The notes under the pieces were generated by a model. That model ran no database searches. It was not told where the DNA came from and saw only the letters and a program-made list of their open reading frames with translations. A stretch of DNA of 64,000 bases from Oceaniferula flava (GTDB taxonomy: Bacteria > Verrucomicrobiota > Verrucomicrobiia > Verrucomicrobiales > Akkermansiaceae): the NCBI RefSeq assembly GCF_016811075.1, contig NZ_JAFBGL010000002.1, forward strand, positions 186,001 to 250,000, in the 5' to 3' direction. A program made the translations under genes and the position numbers. Numbering within the stretch: position 1 is the first letter of the stretch; each line of letters starts with the position of its first letter. Below, one piece after another: positions 12,014-24,600 of the stretch.

Positions 12014-12151
12014 GGCAAGCCAAGCATCTCACTTGCATATCAAAAGCAGTTAGATGCCGTTCTCGATACGGTAGTTGCATAGCTCCGATCCGGCAGATTC
12101 AGGCCTTTCCTTCGCCAAGGCTACGGCAGGGCACGCAATCTGCCCTACCGC

Positions 12152-13261
12152 TTACTCGCTCACCTTACTTGCAGACCGTTCCACCCAGTTGTGGGTTAGC
12201 TTGCCATCTTCGAACGCCCACAGCGCAATGCCGGTGAACTCGAAGGGCTGGTGGCTGGCTTGATCTGAATCTGGCACCGCCCCGGTATTGGCGCGGGTAA
12301 TCCAGCGACTTACCACACGTGAGCCATCGGCATTTTCAAAGCTGTCGAGGTTCTCGATTCTCAGGCCATTGGCTTTTTCTAACGAGGCCTTCACCCAGGC
12401 TTTGAAAGCGTCACGACCTTGGATGTCCTTGCCGGCGCTGGTGAGGACAAAGTCCTCGGACATATTCCGATCGATGAGATCCAGATCGTAGGGCGGGTTC
12501 CAGGTGTTTTCCCAGAACTGCAGCAGCAGATGCTTGGCGCTTGGGCCGTCTTTGATGGCTTTCAGGGCGTCGACGATCCTTGCCGGTTCGGCGCGACGTC
12601 GGTAGTCGGCATCGATGAAGGCGTAGGTGATCGTGCCATCGGTATCGATGACATAGGTCGCGGGCAGTGGAAGTTTTTTCGCCGCCTCCTTACCGCTGCG
12701 TTCCTCTAACTTGAACTTTTCCTGATAGCGTTTGCGGGTGTCTTTGTTGAGAGTAAACACGAGACCGTATTGCTCGGCGACGGCGTGGTTCAGATCGGAC
12801 AGCACCTCAAAGTTCAGCCCATGATCTTTCACCGACCCAGCCGTAGCATCCGGCAGTTCGGGGGTGAGGGCCACAAGGGTGGCTCCTAATTTTTTGAAGG
12901 AGTCATTTTTCTCACTCAGCTCAGCGAGGGCGATGTTGCAGTAGGGGCACCAGCCGCCACGATACCATGTCAGCACCACCGGACCTTGTTTGAGCAGGGT
13001 GGCAAGGCGCACTTGTTGGCCATCGGGATTGCCCAGAGTGAAGTCCGGGGCTTTGTCGCCCACCTTGAGCACACGCGCGTAGATCCCAGATACCTCAAGC
13101 TCGCGCAGTGCCTTCTTCTGGCTGTTGATGATGCCCTCGGGTGCTCGTTTCAGAAAGGCATTCTTGCGGGCATCCAGCTTGTCTTGCAGCCCTTGCGCAG
13201 CAATGAACTGGGTGGATAAGCTAACGGTGATCGCCGCGATGGTCGCTGTGCTGATTTTCAT
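12152..13261 (-). CDS. Secreted peroxiredoxin-like protein fused to NTF2/SnoaL-like domain
   Basis: 369 residues. Residues 1-22 form a signal peptide. The first domain (about 65-215) is AhpC/TSA-like thioredoxin fold: GDKAPDFTLGNPDGQQV, then WYRGGWCPYCN with C105-P-Y-C108, a thioredoxin-type CxxC rather than the single peroxidatic Cys, and PATYVIDTDGTITYAF. The second domain (about 245-369) looks like a SnoaL/ester-cyclase NTF2 fold: LLLQFWENTWNPPYDLDLID, GRDAFKAWVKASLEKA, FTGIALWAFEDGKLTHNWV. Thiol redox activity outside the cytoplasm is likely; the role of the second domain is unknown. Stand-alone gene. The fusion is in one frame with no sign of a join error. Confidence 0.82.
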   Translation of the reverse strand: MKISTATIAAITVSLSTQFIAAQGLQDKLDARKNAFLKRAPEGIINSQKKALRELEVSGIYARVLKVGDKAPDFTLGNPDGQQVRLATLLKQGPVVLTWYRGGWCPYCNIALAELSEKNDSFKKLGATLVALTPELPDATAGSVKDHGLNFEVLSDLNHAVAEQYGLVFTLNKDTRKRYQEKFKLEERSGKEAAKKLPLPATYVIDTDGTITYAFIDADYRRRAEPARIVDALKAIKDGPSAKHLLLQFWENTWNPPYDLDLIDRNMSEDFVLTSAGKDIQGRDAFKAWVKASLEKANGLRIENLDSFENADGSRVVSRWITRANTGAVPDSDQASHQPFEFTGIALWAFEDGKLTHNWVERSASKVSE

Positions 13262-13410
13262 AGAATCACATTCTTAGCGCGCTCGATCAGGATGCAAGTG
13301 GAACTCGAGGGTGATTCACATTTCCCCCCAATTTAAAATCGTTCTCGCCGGAGCAAAATATCGCGGAATCGGAGTGGCGCATCGGCGAAGCTGAGATTAG
13401 TTTTCTGCCG

Positions 13411-14079
13411 ATGAAACATAAAACATTCACGGTCGTCGCTCTGTTGCCAGTTTTAGCACTGACATCCTGTCAGACGACTAATCCATACACGGGAAATACG
13501 CAGACGAGCAAAGCCACATCAGGAGCCATCATCGGTGGCCTTGTTGGTGCTGGACTGGGTTCACTCACTGGGTCTGGCAGCACCGATCGCCGACAGAAGG
13601 CGATGATCGGCGCGGGTATTGGCGCTCTGGGCGGGGGACTGATCGGCAACTACATGGACAAACAGGAGGCAGAACTGCGTGCTCAGCTTCAAGGCACCGG
13701 TGTTGGTGTGTCACGCAATGGCAATGATCTGGTGCTGAACATGCCTGGTGACATCACCTTTGCCACCAATAGCTCGACGGTGAATTCCAGTTTCACTGAG
13801 ACCTTGAATTCAGTGGCTATCGTGCTGGCAAAGTATAACCGGACGCTGGTGAATGTGGTCGGTCATACCGATAACGTCGGCGCTCGCAGCTATAATTACG
13901 CTTTGTCCGAAAAACGCGCCCGCTCCGTGGCTGGAGCCTTGCAGAGCCGGGGGGTAGTTTCCCAACGCCTGCTGGTGACTGGTCGTGGCCCTGACCAACC
14001 TATCACGTCGAATAGCACCGCCAGTGGTCGTCAGCAGAACCGCCGCGTGACGATTCAGTTAGAGCCATACCAACGTTAA
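13411..14079 (+). CDS. OmpA-family peptidoglycan-binding lipoprotein
   Basis: 222 residues with a lipoprotein signal (lipobox LTSC, Cys about residue 20). It then has a glycine-zipper region (GAIIGGLVGAGLGSLTG ... GAGIGALGGGLIGNYMD) that probably inserts in or packs against the outer membrane, and a C-terminal OmpA domain (about 105-220). Peptidoglycan contacts are visible in VVGHTDNVGARSYNYALSEKRARSV and GRGPDQP. The architecture matches YiaD/YfiB-like lipoproteins that tether the outer membrane to the wall. A 12-bp hairpin 12 nt after the stop probably ends the transcript. Confidence 0.92.
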   Translation: MKHKTFTVVALLPVLALTSCQTTNPYTGNTQTSKATSGAIIGGLVGAGLGSLTGSGSTDRRQKAMIGAGIGALGGGLIGNYMDKQEAELRAQLQGTGVGVSRNGNDLVLNMPGDITFATNSSTVNSSFTETLNSVAIVLAKYNRTLVNVVGHTDNVGARSYNYALSEKRARSVAGALQSRGVVSQRLLVTGRGPDQPITSNSTASGRQQNRRVTIQLEPYQR

Positions 14080-14091
14080 GCTCAAACAAAC

Positions 14092-14119
14092 ATCAAGCTC
14101 ACCCCAAGGTGAGCTTGAT
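14092..14119 (+). terminator. Probable terminator after OmpA-like lipoprotein
   Basis: A perfect 12-bp stem, ATCAAGCTCACC / GGTGAGCTTGAT, with 4-nt loop CCAA, 12 nt after the stop. The downstream tract (TGATTTCT) is only weakly T-rich. The stem also lies 38 nt beyond the stop of the converging gene on the minus strand, so it may serve both. Confidence 0.7.
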
Positions 14120-14157
14120 TGATTTCTAACGGGACCGTTTCTAGGAATGGCCGCCTA

Positions 14158-14712
14158 TTAATAGCCCATTTCGGTGAGCTTGGCTTTTACCGCTGGGGCC
14201 ATTCTGGTGAGTCCCCAGCGCTTGCCTTCGGCGATGGCTTCATCCTTGGTTTTTCCCTTGATGGTAGCTTCACGGATGGCGATTAAGCCACCGACGCGGT
14301 TGCCGCTGGAGCAGTGAATGATGGCTGGGTCTTTGCCGATGGCGGAGATCGCTCCATCAAGACGTTTGGCATTTTCCTTGGTCAGGCCTGCGGCGCCGCT
14401 GACGGGGATCGAGAGGTAGCTCATGCCGAGCGAGCGCACATGTTCCTCCTCGTTCCAGTCGGTTTCGCTGGCAGGGCGGAGGTTGACCACATGCTTGACG
14501 CCGGAGTCGGCAAGCTCCTTGAGCTGCTCCTGGGTCGGTTGACCGCTGGCGTAAATATAAGGTTGCGGCTGCGTCAGGTTCTTGACCTTGAGTTCAGCCA
14601 CTTTGGGGTCGGCGTGATCGTGACTCGTGCACGCGCTGAGGCCCAGCATGGAAGCTGCTGCGGCAAGCGAGAGGATGGATGAGCTGAGGATTCGGTTGAT
14701 AGACATAGTCAT
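14158..14712 (-). CDS. Lipoprotein with phosphatase/rhodanese-like active-site loop
   Basis: About 184 residues from ATG 14710-14712 (a second ATG two codons on is equally possible). A lipoprotein signal ends at lipobox LSAC, followed by a His/Asp-rich stretch (TSHDHADPK). The mature domain resembles the DUF442 / tyrosine-phosphatase-like family: YIYASGQPTQEQLKELADSG, VVNLRP and the loop IIHCSSGNRVGGL, where Cys and Arg are separated by four residues (CxxGxR), as in beta-lactamase-hydrolase-like phosphatases and rhodaneses. It could be a periplasmic phosphatase or sulfur-transfer protein. Converges with the OmpA-like gene. Confidence 0.72.
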   Translation of the reverse strand: MTMSINRILSSSILSLAAAASMLGLSACTSHDHADPKVAELKVKNLTQPQPYIYASGQPTQEQLKELADSGVKHVVNLRPASETDWNEEEHVRSLGMSYLSIPVSGAAGLTKENAKRLDGAISAIGKDPAIIHCSSGNRVGGLIAIREATIKGKTKDEAIAEGKRWGLTRMAPAVKAKLTEMGY

Positions 14713-14837
14713 AAAATATCGCTGGAGCAATCGTCTGCAATGGAAAAAGCATCGCCGAAGAGTGATTGGGAAAGTGGGCTGCACAAATTTCCAAAAACCA
14801 TTGGAAATTCACTCCAGCTTGGCTAATTTTTCGCCCC

Positions 14838-14978
14838 ATGAAACTTATTACCACCATCATTCTCGCCAGCGCAGGTCTCGTAGCTCTCACCATGACATCA
14901 TGCAATACCATCGCAGGTGTTGGGAAAGACATTCAGCGAGGAGGCGCGGCTCTCGAAAATACCGCTCTCTCACGCTAA
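14838..14978 (+). CDS. Entericidin-like small lipoprotein
   Basis: 46 residues, MKLITTIILASAGLVALTMT..., with lipobox TSC and a mature part CNTIAGVGKDIQRGGAALEN. The C-N-T-x-x-G-x-G-K-D-I-x-x-G-G pattern is the entericidin A/B signature. Entericidins are tiny outer-membrane lipoproteins linked to stress and cell lysis balance in enterobacteria; here the role is unknown. The ATG at 14838 is preferred over an upstream in-frame start because it begins the signal peptide. It is divergent from the phosphatase-like lipoprotein. Confidence 0.85.
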   Translation: MKLITTIILASAGLVALTMTSCNTIAGVGKDIQRGGAALENTALSR

Positions 14979-15022
14979 GTTCGGAATCAATGACAGGGCG
15001 ATCATGATCAAAAAAAACCGGC

Positions 15023-15778
15023 ATGCCATCGTCCTGTCCACCCACTCTTGAGCAGCGCCTTTCTGAGCGAGGAAATCAGCCTGCCGGAGTGGTGATGCGG
15101 CAGCGTTGGGCGCATTTGCTTTTTCTTCACTGGGAAATTGATGCCGACTCGATTCAGCGCACTCTGCCAGCAGGGTTAACGGTGGATACCCACGAGGGCT
15201 CCGCATTTCTGGGAGTGGTGCCTTTTTTTATGCAGCGTGTCCGACCTGTTTTCTGCCCACCGCTTCCCGGGCTCTCATGGTTCCAAGAACTCAACTTGCG
15301 GACTTATGTCTATGATCGGCAAGGCCGGCCAGGAGTCTGGTTTTACTCACTCGACTGCAATCAGTGGCTTGCCGTGAAGTTGGCGCGGACATTGTTTAAC
15401 CTGCCCTATCAACATGCGCGCATGTCATCCCTGAAACAGGAAGGTCAGCTCAAGTATCAGTCGCAACGTCATGGGGACGAAGTGAACCAGTTGTTCCAGT
15501 ATCCTGCTCAATTAACAAGATCGGCAGTTGCCGAGCCTGGTTCACTGGAATTCTTTCTTCTCGAGCGCTATCGCTTGTTTAGTGTGGATCGGACAGGTGG
15601 GGTATACCAAGGGCAGGTAAGTCATACGCCGTATCAATACCAAGAGGTGACATGCTCGGATTTCTCCACACGATTGTGTTCACTAGCAGGCTTCACCGAG
15701 CCGGAGACGCCACCAGTTTCTTCACTAATTGCCGAGCCGGTTTCCGTGAACATCCATCCGCTCTCACGCAGTGATTAA
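15023..15778 (+). CDS. DUF2071 (YqjF-like) protein
   Basis: 251 residues matching the DUF2071 family of uncharacterised cytoplasmic proteins: QRWAHLLFLHWEIDADSIQ near residue 27, LPAGLTVDTHEGSAFLGVVPF, a FQELNLRTYV segment and GRPGVWFYSLD, which are the conserved landmarks. No signal peptide or membrane helix. No catalytic residue can be proposed. Unlike most core genes here it uses TTA leucine codons followed by A, a hint of a different origin. The gene stands alone, 44 nt after the entericidin. Confidence 0.82.
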   Translation: MPSSCPPTLEQRLSERGNQPAGVVMRQRWAHLLFLHWEIDADSIQRTLPAGLTVDTHEGSAFLGVVPFFMQRVRPVFCPPLPGLSWFQELNLRTYVYDRQGRPGVWFYSLDCNQWLAVKLARTLFNLPYQHARMSSLKQEGQLKYQSQRHGDEVNQLFQYPAQLTRSAVAEPGSLEFFLLERYRLFSVDRTGGVYQGQVSHTPYQYQEVTCSDFSTRLCSLAGFTEPETPPVSSLIAEPVSVNIHPLSRSD

Positions 15779-15833
15779 TCTCGACATGCATGGGGGCTGT
15801 TTTTAATCGTCATGAGAACAACACAAACAACTT

Positions 15834-16571
15834 ATGGAAAACAGCACCCCACCACCCATGCCTCCCGGTAGCCCTGCCGGCCCAGCTCAAACCATCGAAG
15901 AATTTCTAACCAACACCGCTCAGCGCGATCGTGGCCACGGTGTGTTTGAGTTGGAGTCACCGAGGATGTTGGAAGTGAATCTCAACGGTAAGATGAACAC
16001 CAAGATGGGATCCATGGTCGCCTACCTGGGAAACATCAGCTTCAAACGTGAGGGGATGCTCGATCAAGGGATGGGCAATTTGCTGAAAAAAGCTGTTTCC
16101 GGCGAAGGCATGAAAATCAGCTACGCCGAAGGGCAGGGGAAACTTTACCTCGCGGACTCCGGTAAGAAAATCATCCTGCTAAAGCTTCAGAACGATGCGA
16201 TTGTGGTCAATGGCAACGATGTGCTCGCCTTTGAATCTTCGGTGAAACACAAGATCACCATGATGCGCAAGGTGGCAGGTATGATGGCGGGTGGGCTTTT
16301 CAACGTGCGCTTCGATGGCAGCGGACTGTTAGCCATCACCAGCCACTTCGAGCCAATCACTCTGCGTGTCACACCGGACCAGCCGGTGGTGACGGATCCG
16401 AATGCGACCATTGCCTGGTCTGGAAACCTCGAACCCCAGCTGAAAACCGACATCTCATTCAAGACCTTGCTCGGTCGTGGATCGGGGGATTCCATCCAAA
16501 TGAAGTTCCAAGGCGACGGCTTCGTCGTCATCCAGCCCTACGAAGAGGTTTACCTTCAAGCCGGCGGCTAA
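15834..16571 (+). CDS. AIM24-family protein
   Basis: 245 residues with a Pro-rich N-terminus and an AIM24/TIGR00266-type double beta-sandwich. Visible landmarks are MLEVNLNGKMNTKMGSMVAY (early), a glycine-rich helix region GMGNLLKKAVSGEGM, and late FDGSGLLAITSHFEPI with FKTLLGRGSGDSIQMKF and a terminal GFVVIQPYEE. Bacterial members have no settled function; the mitochondrial namesake affects inner-membrane organisation. No signal peptide. It is followed within 17 nt by the first hairpin of a repeat array, which may end its transcript. Confidence 0.85.
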   Translation: MENSTPPPMPPGSPAGPAQTIEEFLTNTAQRDRGHGVFELESPRMLEVNLNGKMNTKMGSMVAYLGNISFKREGMLDQGMGNLLKKAVSGEGMKISYAEGQGKLYLADSGKKIILLKLQNDAIVVNGNDVLAFESSVKHKITMMRKVAGMMAGGLFNVRFDGSGLLAITSHFEPITLRVTPDQPVVTDPNATIAWSGNLEPQLKTDISFKTLLGRGSGDSIQMKFQGDGFVVIQPYEEVYLQAGG

Positions 16572-16582
16572 GGCTCCATGAC

Positions 16583-17195
16583 GGTAGGGTTGCTTTGCCA
16601 AAGCAACCGGACCGAAGCCATGCACTCCAGCTCCACAAAAACGACGTCTAATGGCTTCGATGCCGCTCTATACAAGCTGGTAGCTAAATGGCGTTGCCCG
16701 GCGGTATGAGGCCATACCGCCCTACCGGACGCGTCTTGTCGCGCCCTGGTGAGAGCCGCTTGCAACGTGACTTTTGCGCTGATGGCTATGTTCCACCCGC
16801 CCCGCCGAGGGTGCTTGTGGTAGGGTTGCTTTGCCAAAGCAACCGGACCGAAGCCATTCACGCCAGCTCCACAAAAACGGCGTCTAATGGCTTCGATGTT
16901 ACCTCTATACAAGCTGGTAGCTAAATGGCGTGGCCCGGCGGTATGAGGCCATACCGCCCTACCGGACGCGTCTTGTCGCGCCCTGGTGAGAGCCGCGTGC
17001 AACGTGACTTTTACGTTGATGGCTGTGTTCCACCCGTCCTGCCGAGGGTGCTTGTGGTAGGGTTGCTTTGCCAAAGCAACCGGACCGAAGCCATTCACTC
17101 CAGCTCCACAAAAACGGCGTACAATCGCTTCAATGTACCCCTACACAGGCAGTCGCTGAACAAAAAAACCGGCGGTATGAGCCCATACCGCCGGA
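16583..17195. repeat. Tandem array, about 236-bp unit, 2.6 copies, hairpin-rich
   Basis: Units begin at 16583, 16819 and 17056 (periods 236 and 237) with only scattered differences; the third is cut after about 140 bp. Each full unit holds two inverted repeats: GGTTGCTTTG/CAAAGCAACC (16588-16608 in unit 1) and GGCGGTATG/CATACCGCC (16700-16721 in unit 1). The third unit ends in a longer version of the second hairpin, which forms the terminator of the aminopeptidase gene. The open frames across the array are by-products of the repeat. Non-coding; possibly a mobile miniature element or an expanded REP-type sequence. Confidence 0.85.
17162..17194 (-). terminator. Terminator of the aminopeptidase P gene
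   Basis: Perfect 11-bp stem (CCGGCGGTATG / CATACCGCCGG, loop AGCC) at 17169-17194, with seven A on the plus-strand left side, i.e. a T tract right after the stem when read on the minus strand. It lies 30 nt beyond the stop of the M24 peptidase and is built from the end of the repeat array. Confidence 0.85.
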
Positions 17196-17223
17196 AGATT
17201 ATCGCTGTGTCGGCTGATCGTGG

Positions 17224-18999
17224 TTAGATCGCGCGGCATTCGTGTTTGAGCCACTCGGTCTCTTCTTCGCTCAGAAGGGGAGAGAGTTTCTCGAAGACCT
17301 CGGCATTGTAGTTGTTAAGCCACTCGGTGTGCTCGGCAGGGAGCAGTGAGGGCTCGATGAGGTCGACGTTGAGCGGGCAGAAGGTGAGGTTCTCAAATTT
17401 GAAGAACCTGCCAAAATCAGTCTCCTGGCTGACCACAGTGTGCACCATGTTCTCGATGCGGATGCCGTGTTTGCCAGGGCGGTAGCAGCCGGGTTCGATG
17501 GTGGTGATCATGCCGAGCTTCATGTGCTCGGCATTGACGCCGGAGATGTTCTGCGGTCCTTCGTGCACCTCAAGACCGAAACCAACACCGTGACCGGTGC
17601 CGTGTTTGAAGTTGCGTGCTTGTTTCCACAGGTTCAGACGACAAACCCCGTCCAACTGCGCGCCGGTGGTTCCTTCCGGGAATTGCAGGATGAGGAGCTC
17701 GATCATGCTGCTGAGCACGCTGGTGTAGTCTTCTTTCTGCTCCTGGGTAGGTTCACCCATGGGGATGGTGCGGGTGGTATCGGTGGTGCCGTGGGCGTAG
17801 TTGCCGCCGGAGTCGATGAGGAAGATGTTCTCGAGGGAAACCGGCTTGTCGCTTTCTTCATCCACCGAGTAGTGGTTCAGCGCGCCGTCAGGACCGTAGC
17901 CCATGATGGATTCGAAGCTGACGTGGCGGTAGCCGGGGACTTCCGCGCGACAGGCTTCGAGTTTTTTACTGGCAGAGAGTTCGGTGACTTTTTCACCCGC
18001 TTTCAGGCTCTTGTAGAGCCAGACATAAAAGCGCACCATGGCAGCGCCGTCATCAATCAGGGATTGCTTCAGGTGCTTGACTTCGGTGGCATTCTTGACG
18101 GCTTTGAGATCGGTGGCAATCGGGCGGCCTTCGATCTGAATGCATTGCTCGGAAGCCTTGGCCAGCTGGTAGTTCAGGTAGTGAGGGACGATCAGCAGGC
18201 GGGTGTCAGAGGAGAGCTTTTCAAGTACGCCCTCGACTTCGTCGTAGTCGCGCAGGGTGATGCCGGCGGCTGTGAATTTCTCCGTGGCTTCGTCGGTCAG
18301 TTTGTCGGAATCGATGAAAAACATCACCTCGTCCGTGGTCACCAGGGTGTGGCAGTATGGGGTCGGCTGGTTGAGGATATCGGTGCCGCGGAAGTTGAGC
18401 AGCCAGCAGGATTCGTCGGTGCGGCCGAGCAAATAGGCATCCACTTTCTCGTCGGCCATTTTTTCGCGGACGGCTGAGATTTTGCTCTCGATGCTCTGGC
18501 CGGTGAGCTCGTCACCGACGAGGTAAAGTTCTCCTTTGGGTGCTGCGGGGCGATCTGTCCAGAGCGGCTCGATGAAGTCGATGTCGCTGCGGATTTCCAG
18601 CCCGGCAGGTTTCAGGGTCTTGATCCATGCCTTGGCTTGTTTCAGGCAGGTGTTGGTGCCGTTGAAGCTGACGGTTTCCCCCTCTTTGCAGTTTTTCTTA
18701 AGCCACTCGGCAATGCTAGGAACACCGATATCGCTCATGCGCATGAGTTCGATGCCTGTGCCTTCCAAGGCTTCCTCGGCAGATTGGTAGTAGCGGCTGT
18801 CTGTCCAGAGGCCAGCCCAGTCGGCGGTGACCACCACGGTGCCGTTGGATCCCTTCATTTCGGCGAGCCATTCGCGGCAGCGCCAGCGTGGGGCGACGTA
18901 TTCGTTGTTGTGGGGATCAGTGTTACCAACGATGGCGGCGTCAATGGACTCGCTAGCCATGGCAGCTCTGAGTTGAGAGAGTTTTTCGGAAACTTGCAT
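17224..18999 (-). CDS. pepP: Xaa-Pro aminopeptidase (M24B, large type)
   Basis: Removes N-terminal residues before proline. ATG 18997-18999 gives 591 aa and starts MQVSEKLSQLRAAMASE, the usual beginning of the first creatinase-like domain; a longer open frame upstream has no family similarity. Two N-terminal creatinase domains (about 1-150 and 160-310) precede the pita-bread catalytic domain. Metal ligands are readable: Asp in LIDSGGNYAHGTTDTTRT (two Asp), His in HGTGHGVGFGLEVHE, Glu in TTIEPGCY and Glu in GIRIENM. Length matches the three-domain eukaryote-like cytosolic aminopeptidase P rather than the 440-residue E. coli type. A terminator follows. Confidence 0.92.
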   Translation of the reverse strand: MQVSEKLSQLRAAMASESIDAAIVGNTDPHNNEYVAPRWRCREWLAEMKGSNGTVVVTADWAGLWTDSRYYQSAEEALEGTGIELMRMSDIGVPSIAEWLKKNCKEGETVSFNGTNTCLKQAKAWIKTLKPAGLEIRSDIDFIEPLWTDRPAAPKGELYLVGDELTGQSIESKISAVREKMADEKVDAYLLGRTDESCWLLNFRGTDILNQPTPYCHTLVTTDEVMFFIDSDKLTDEATEKFTAAGITLRDYDEVEGVLEKLSSDTRLLIVPHYLNYQLAKASEQCIQIEGRPIATDLKAVKNATEVKHLKQSLIDDGAAMVRFYVWLYKSLKAGEKVTELSASKKLEACRAEVPGYRHVSFESIMGYGPDGALNHYSVDEESDKPVSLENIFLIDSGGNYAHGTTDTTRTIPMGEPTQEQKEDYTSVLSSMIELLILQFPEGTTGAQLDGVCRLNLWKQARNFKHGTGHGVGFGLEVHEGPQNISGVNAEHMKLGMITTIEPGCYRPGKHGIRIENMVHTVVSQETDFGRFFKFENLTFCPLNVDLIEPSLLPAEHTEWLNNYNAEVFEKLSPLLSEEETEWLKHECRAI

Positions 19000-19131
19000 G
19001 CCGTGAGCAAAGGGGGGGAGCCCGCTAGGCTCAAGGCTTATTTGATGTAAATAGTTGTTTGATAGGCTGTAAATTGACCGAGTTGGAGACGGGTCTTGAG
19101 ATTCTGGTACATCGCCATATGCTGCCCGCGC

Positions 19132-21663
<2,532 letters not shown>

Positions 21664-24600
21664 TTATTTCACCCGCATAGTATTGTCCTGAGGGTTGGGA
21701 TCGGGCAGCAATAAATAGGGGTCGCAACCAATCTGTTTCGGCCTCTCATTAAGAGTCCATTCGATCCATTGGGTTTTGGCCTGAGGAAGAATCCACTCGC
21801 TATGGATCTCTGCGTTTTTCTCAATGGTGTGATCTCGGAAGGCCGCGATTTGAATTTTTGTCTGAAACGGCGCTGGATGTTCATCGCCCCAGCCTGAGGT
21901 ATAAGATTTTTCGGCTTGGACTTTGAATCGTAATTTCCACTGGCCATTTGGAGTTTTTTGACAAGTCACAGCCTCAATACTCGTTCGCCAAATTGTAATG
22001 TGCTCGAAGAAATCAGAGAGAAATGGATGCAGTGTGGTCGGAGTGTGATTCTTGAGGTGGTTGTAAAGCCCCGCAGCTGTCGGATAAGGTGCAGCTTGAT
22101 ATCTACATCGCGCCAGCCACTGAGCTAAAATACGGTCGAGCCGCTCAGCTCCTAATTGTTCAGCCAGGTAAAGGATAAGCGTGGATCCTTTTTTTCGAAT
22201 TATGGTAGAATCTTTAAACTCTGTGATGAAAGGCACTTCGTGATCGACCATTTCACCGCGGACTCTGAACATTTCCATCATTTCTTGGCGGCGGATAGTG
22301 TGATCGCTTAGAGAACTTCTTTGATGATGCAAATAGAGGGCTGCAGTCCAGTAGGGTAATCCTGAGTGGATGACCTTGGCTCCCTTGATATTGGCAGGGA
22401 TGATCTGATCGCCCCACCAGCTGAGAGCGACCATTAAAGCGGCGTAGCGCCGGATAGCTTCAGTGCCACCTTTTTTGAGGTCAGCCTTCCAGCCGAGGAT
22501 CTCAGAGCAGTAGGCTAGTCCACCACGGCTGCCGAAGCCATCATAGTGAAGTGAGTTCTCTGCGAGGCGGAAAGTATCAAATGGAGTGGGTCCATAACGT
22601 TGGGTGAAATGCTCGATCGCTGCTTGGAGTTCCGTCCCGAATGTGTCGACCGAGGCGATGTGTTGTGGGTTAAAGTAAATTTCCACATCGGGAAGCCCCA
22701 TTTTTTTGAAGATGCGACGTTCATACTTCCCTGAGACAACGGCACTCCAACCGCGTGATTTGCCGGTCATTTCGTAGAGGAAAGCATTGCGGCCGTTAGG
22801 TTCTTTCCATCTGCGTTTCAGGGTTCCACCATAGAGCGCCGTTTGGTCGGCAGCAGTGCGTATGGTCATTCGGTGCTTGCGCACCCAAGAGAGGTGGAGA
22901 GTTCCGTGGCCTTGAGCCAGTGAATCTTGTCCGGATGGTGCTGACCACTTCTGAGGGAGTCCGTATTTTTTCCGCTGCCATGCCGGTTTGTGTTCCACTC
23001 GGTCCGTGTAGCCGATGACTGGCATGAGCTCTAAGTTGAGCATCGCGGTGCCATTTTCGATCATTTCATTAGGTGCGACATCCGGGACTGAATCGGTATC
23101 GGTGTGAATAGAAATCCCCGCTGGTGGAGTGCGCGAAGTAGTGAAGGCCACAGTGGTGTTCTGGCCGGCTTGTAATGGTTCGTTGAGCTTCCAGATTTGT
23201 GCATTGAGTTCGGGGCGAGTTTCAACCTGTGTGGCTCCCTGGGCAAAACGAATGTCTTCAATGACCAAGCCGGAGGCCGATAGAATGAGAACTTGGGCGA
23301 TGGGTGTGTCACCAGGATTCTCTAACGTGTATGTGCCGTGCATTTGATAACGGCGCTCGTGTGGAAATAAATCCAACACGGCCTCAATACCGGTAATTCG
23401 TGGCTGCAGCTGATTGCGCCAGTCTGCACCGTATTCTAACTCAATATTGGCTTTAACTTGATCTTCATCGACCGGTGGCCAGTTCCCCTTATCGACAGAT
23501 AAGTGGTGGATGAAACAACCTACGAGTAGGAAAGCCGCCACCGTGCAGGGCAAGGCGAGGGCATAAAGACCGCGAAATGTTCTCCAGAAACTGTCCCAAC
23601 GGGGCGGGATAACGCTTCCTCGACGGTAGACGCCAAGCCCGATCAGCCAGATACTCACAGAGCCCAGAGACCAATAAGCGAGCATCCACCAGTGGGCTTC
23701 CCAAAAGTGGCCATAGCCATCCATGAGAGAATACCAAACATGGCTGACATGTGCAAAGTGGAACATGGGGTGGCGAATCCCCATGGCGTCCAACAGGACG
23801 GAGCTTAAGGCGATGCTGAAGACTGCAGCAAGTGCGAGGTAACGGCTTCTGATCACAACCTGTAGCGCGATCGCGAGTAGGCCGAACCAGAGATAGTAGG
23901 GGGCTTTGAAAATAAAGCTGTCGATGAAGTAAAGTCCAAGCTCTAGACGGTGGTATCCGTGGCTGAGTTGATAGAGAATGTTCACTCCAATAGACACACA
24001 CCAAAAAAAGATGACGACGAGTAAGAGTGTGACTGTCTTGGAGTGATAGGAGGTAAAGGAGTGGGTCGGCTGGGTATTGATGATTTCATCGACCTTGAGA
24101 CTGCGATCACGCCAGACGAGTGAGCCCGCGAGCCAGAACACAGCAAGGATGAGGATTTTATCAAAGTAATAGTTGGTATTATGGATCAGTAGATCGGTGG
24201 TCGGTAGAGAATACTGCACCGTTACCGCACTGGAAGCCGACCACCAAAGGGTGAACATGACGAACACAACAGTGATTCGCGTTGAAGGTTGCCGATACAT
24301 TAGACAGAGGTTCCAACGCAGGTCTTGCCAGAACTGAGCGAAGAGACTGGGCTGTTTTACGCTCAAGCTAACCTCTACTTTAGAGGGAGCTCTGACCTTA
24401 GCGACCTTGCCTGTTTTTTGCCTATACCGAAGCCGAGTAGGAACCTCCAATGAGCCACCTACGAAGATCAGTATGCCGAGCCCTACCCAGATCAGTCGAT
24501 TGTATAAAACTAGACTGGCGAAGGGAATGAAGTGGATATTGCTTTGTGCGACTGTTTGTTCGCGAGTGAACTCGAACGTGGCAATGCTGCCGAAGGGGTC

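Noticed and set aside
16568-17098. 176-codon frame through the repeat array
   Set aside because: Its internal protein repeat only reflects the 236-bp DNA repeat.
17440-18477. 345-codon frame antisense to aminopeptidase P
   Set aside because: Low-complexity Gly/Val/Phe text typical of a reverse-strand by-product; the real gene has all metal ligands.
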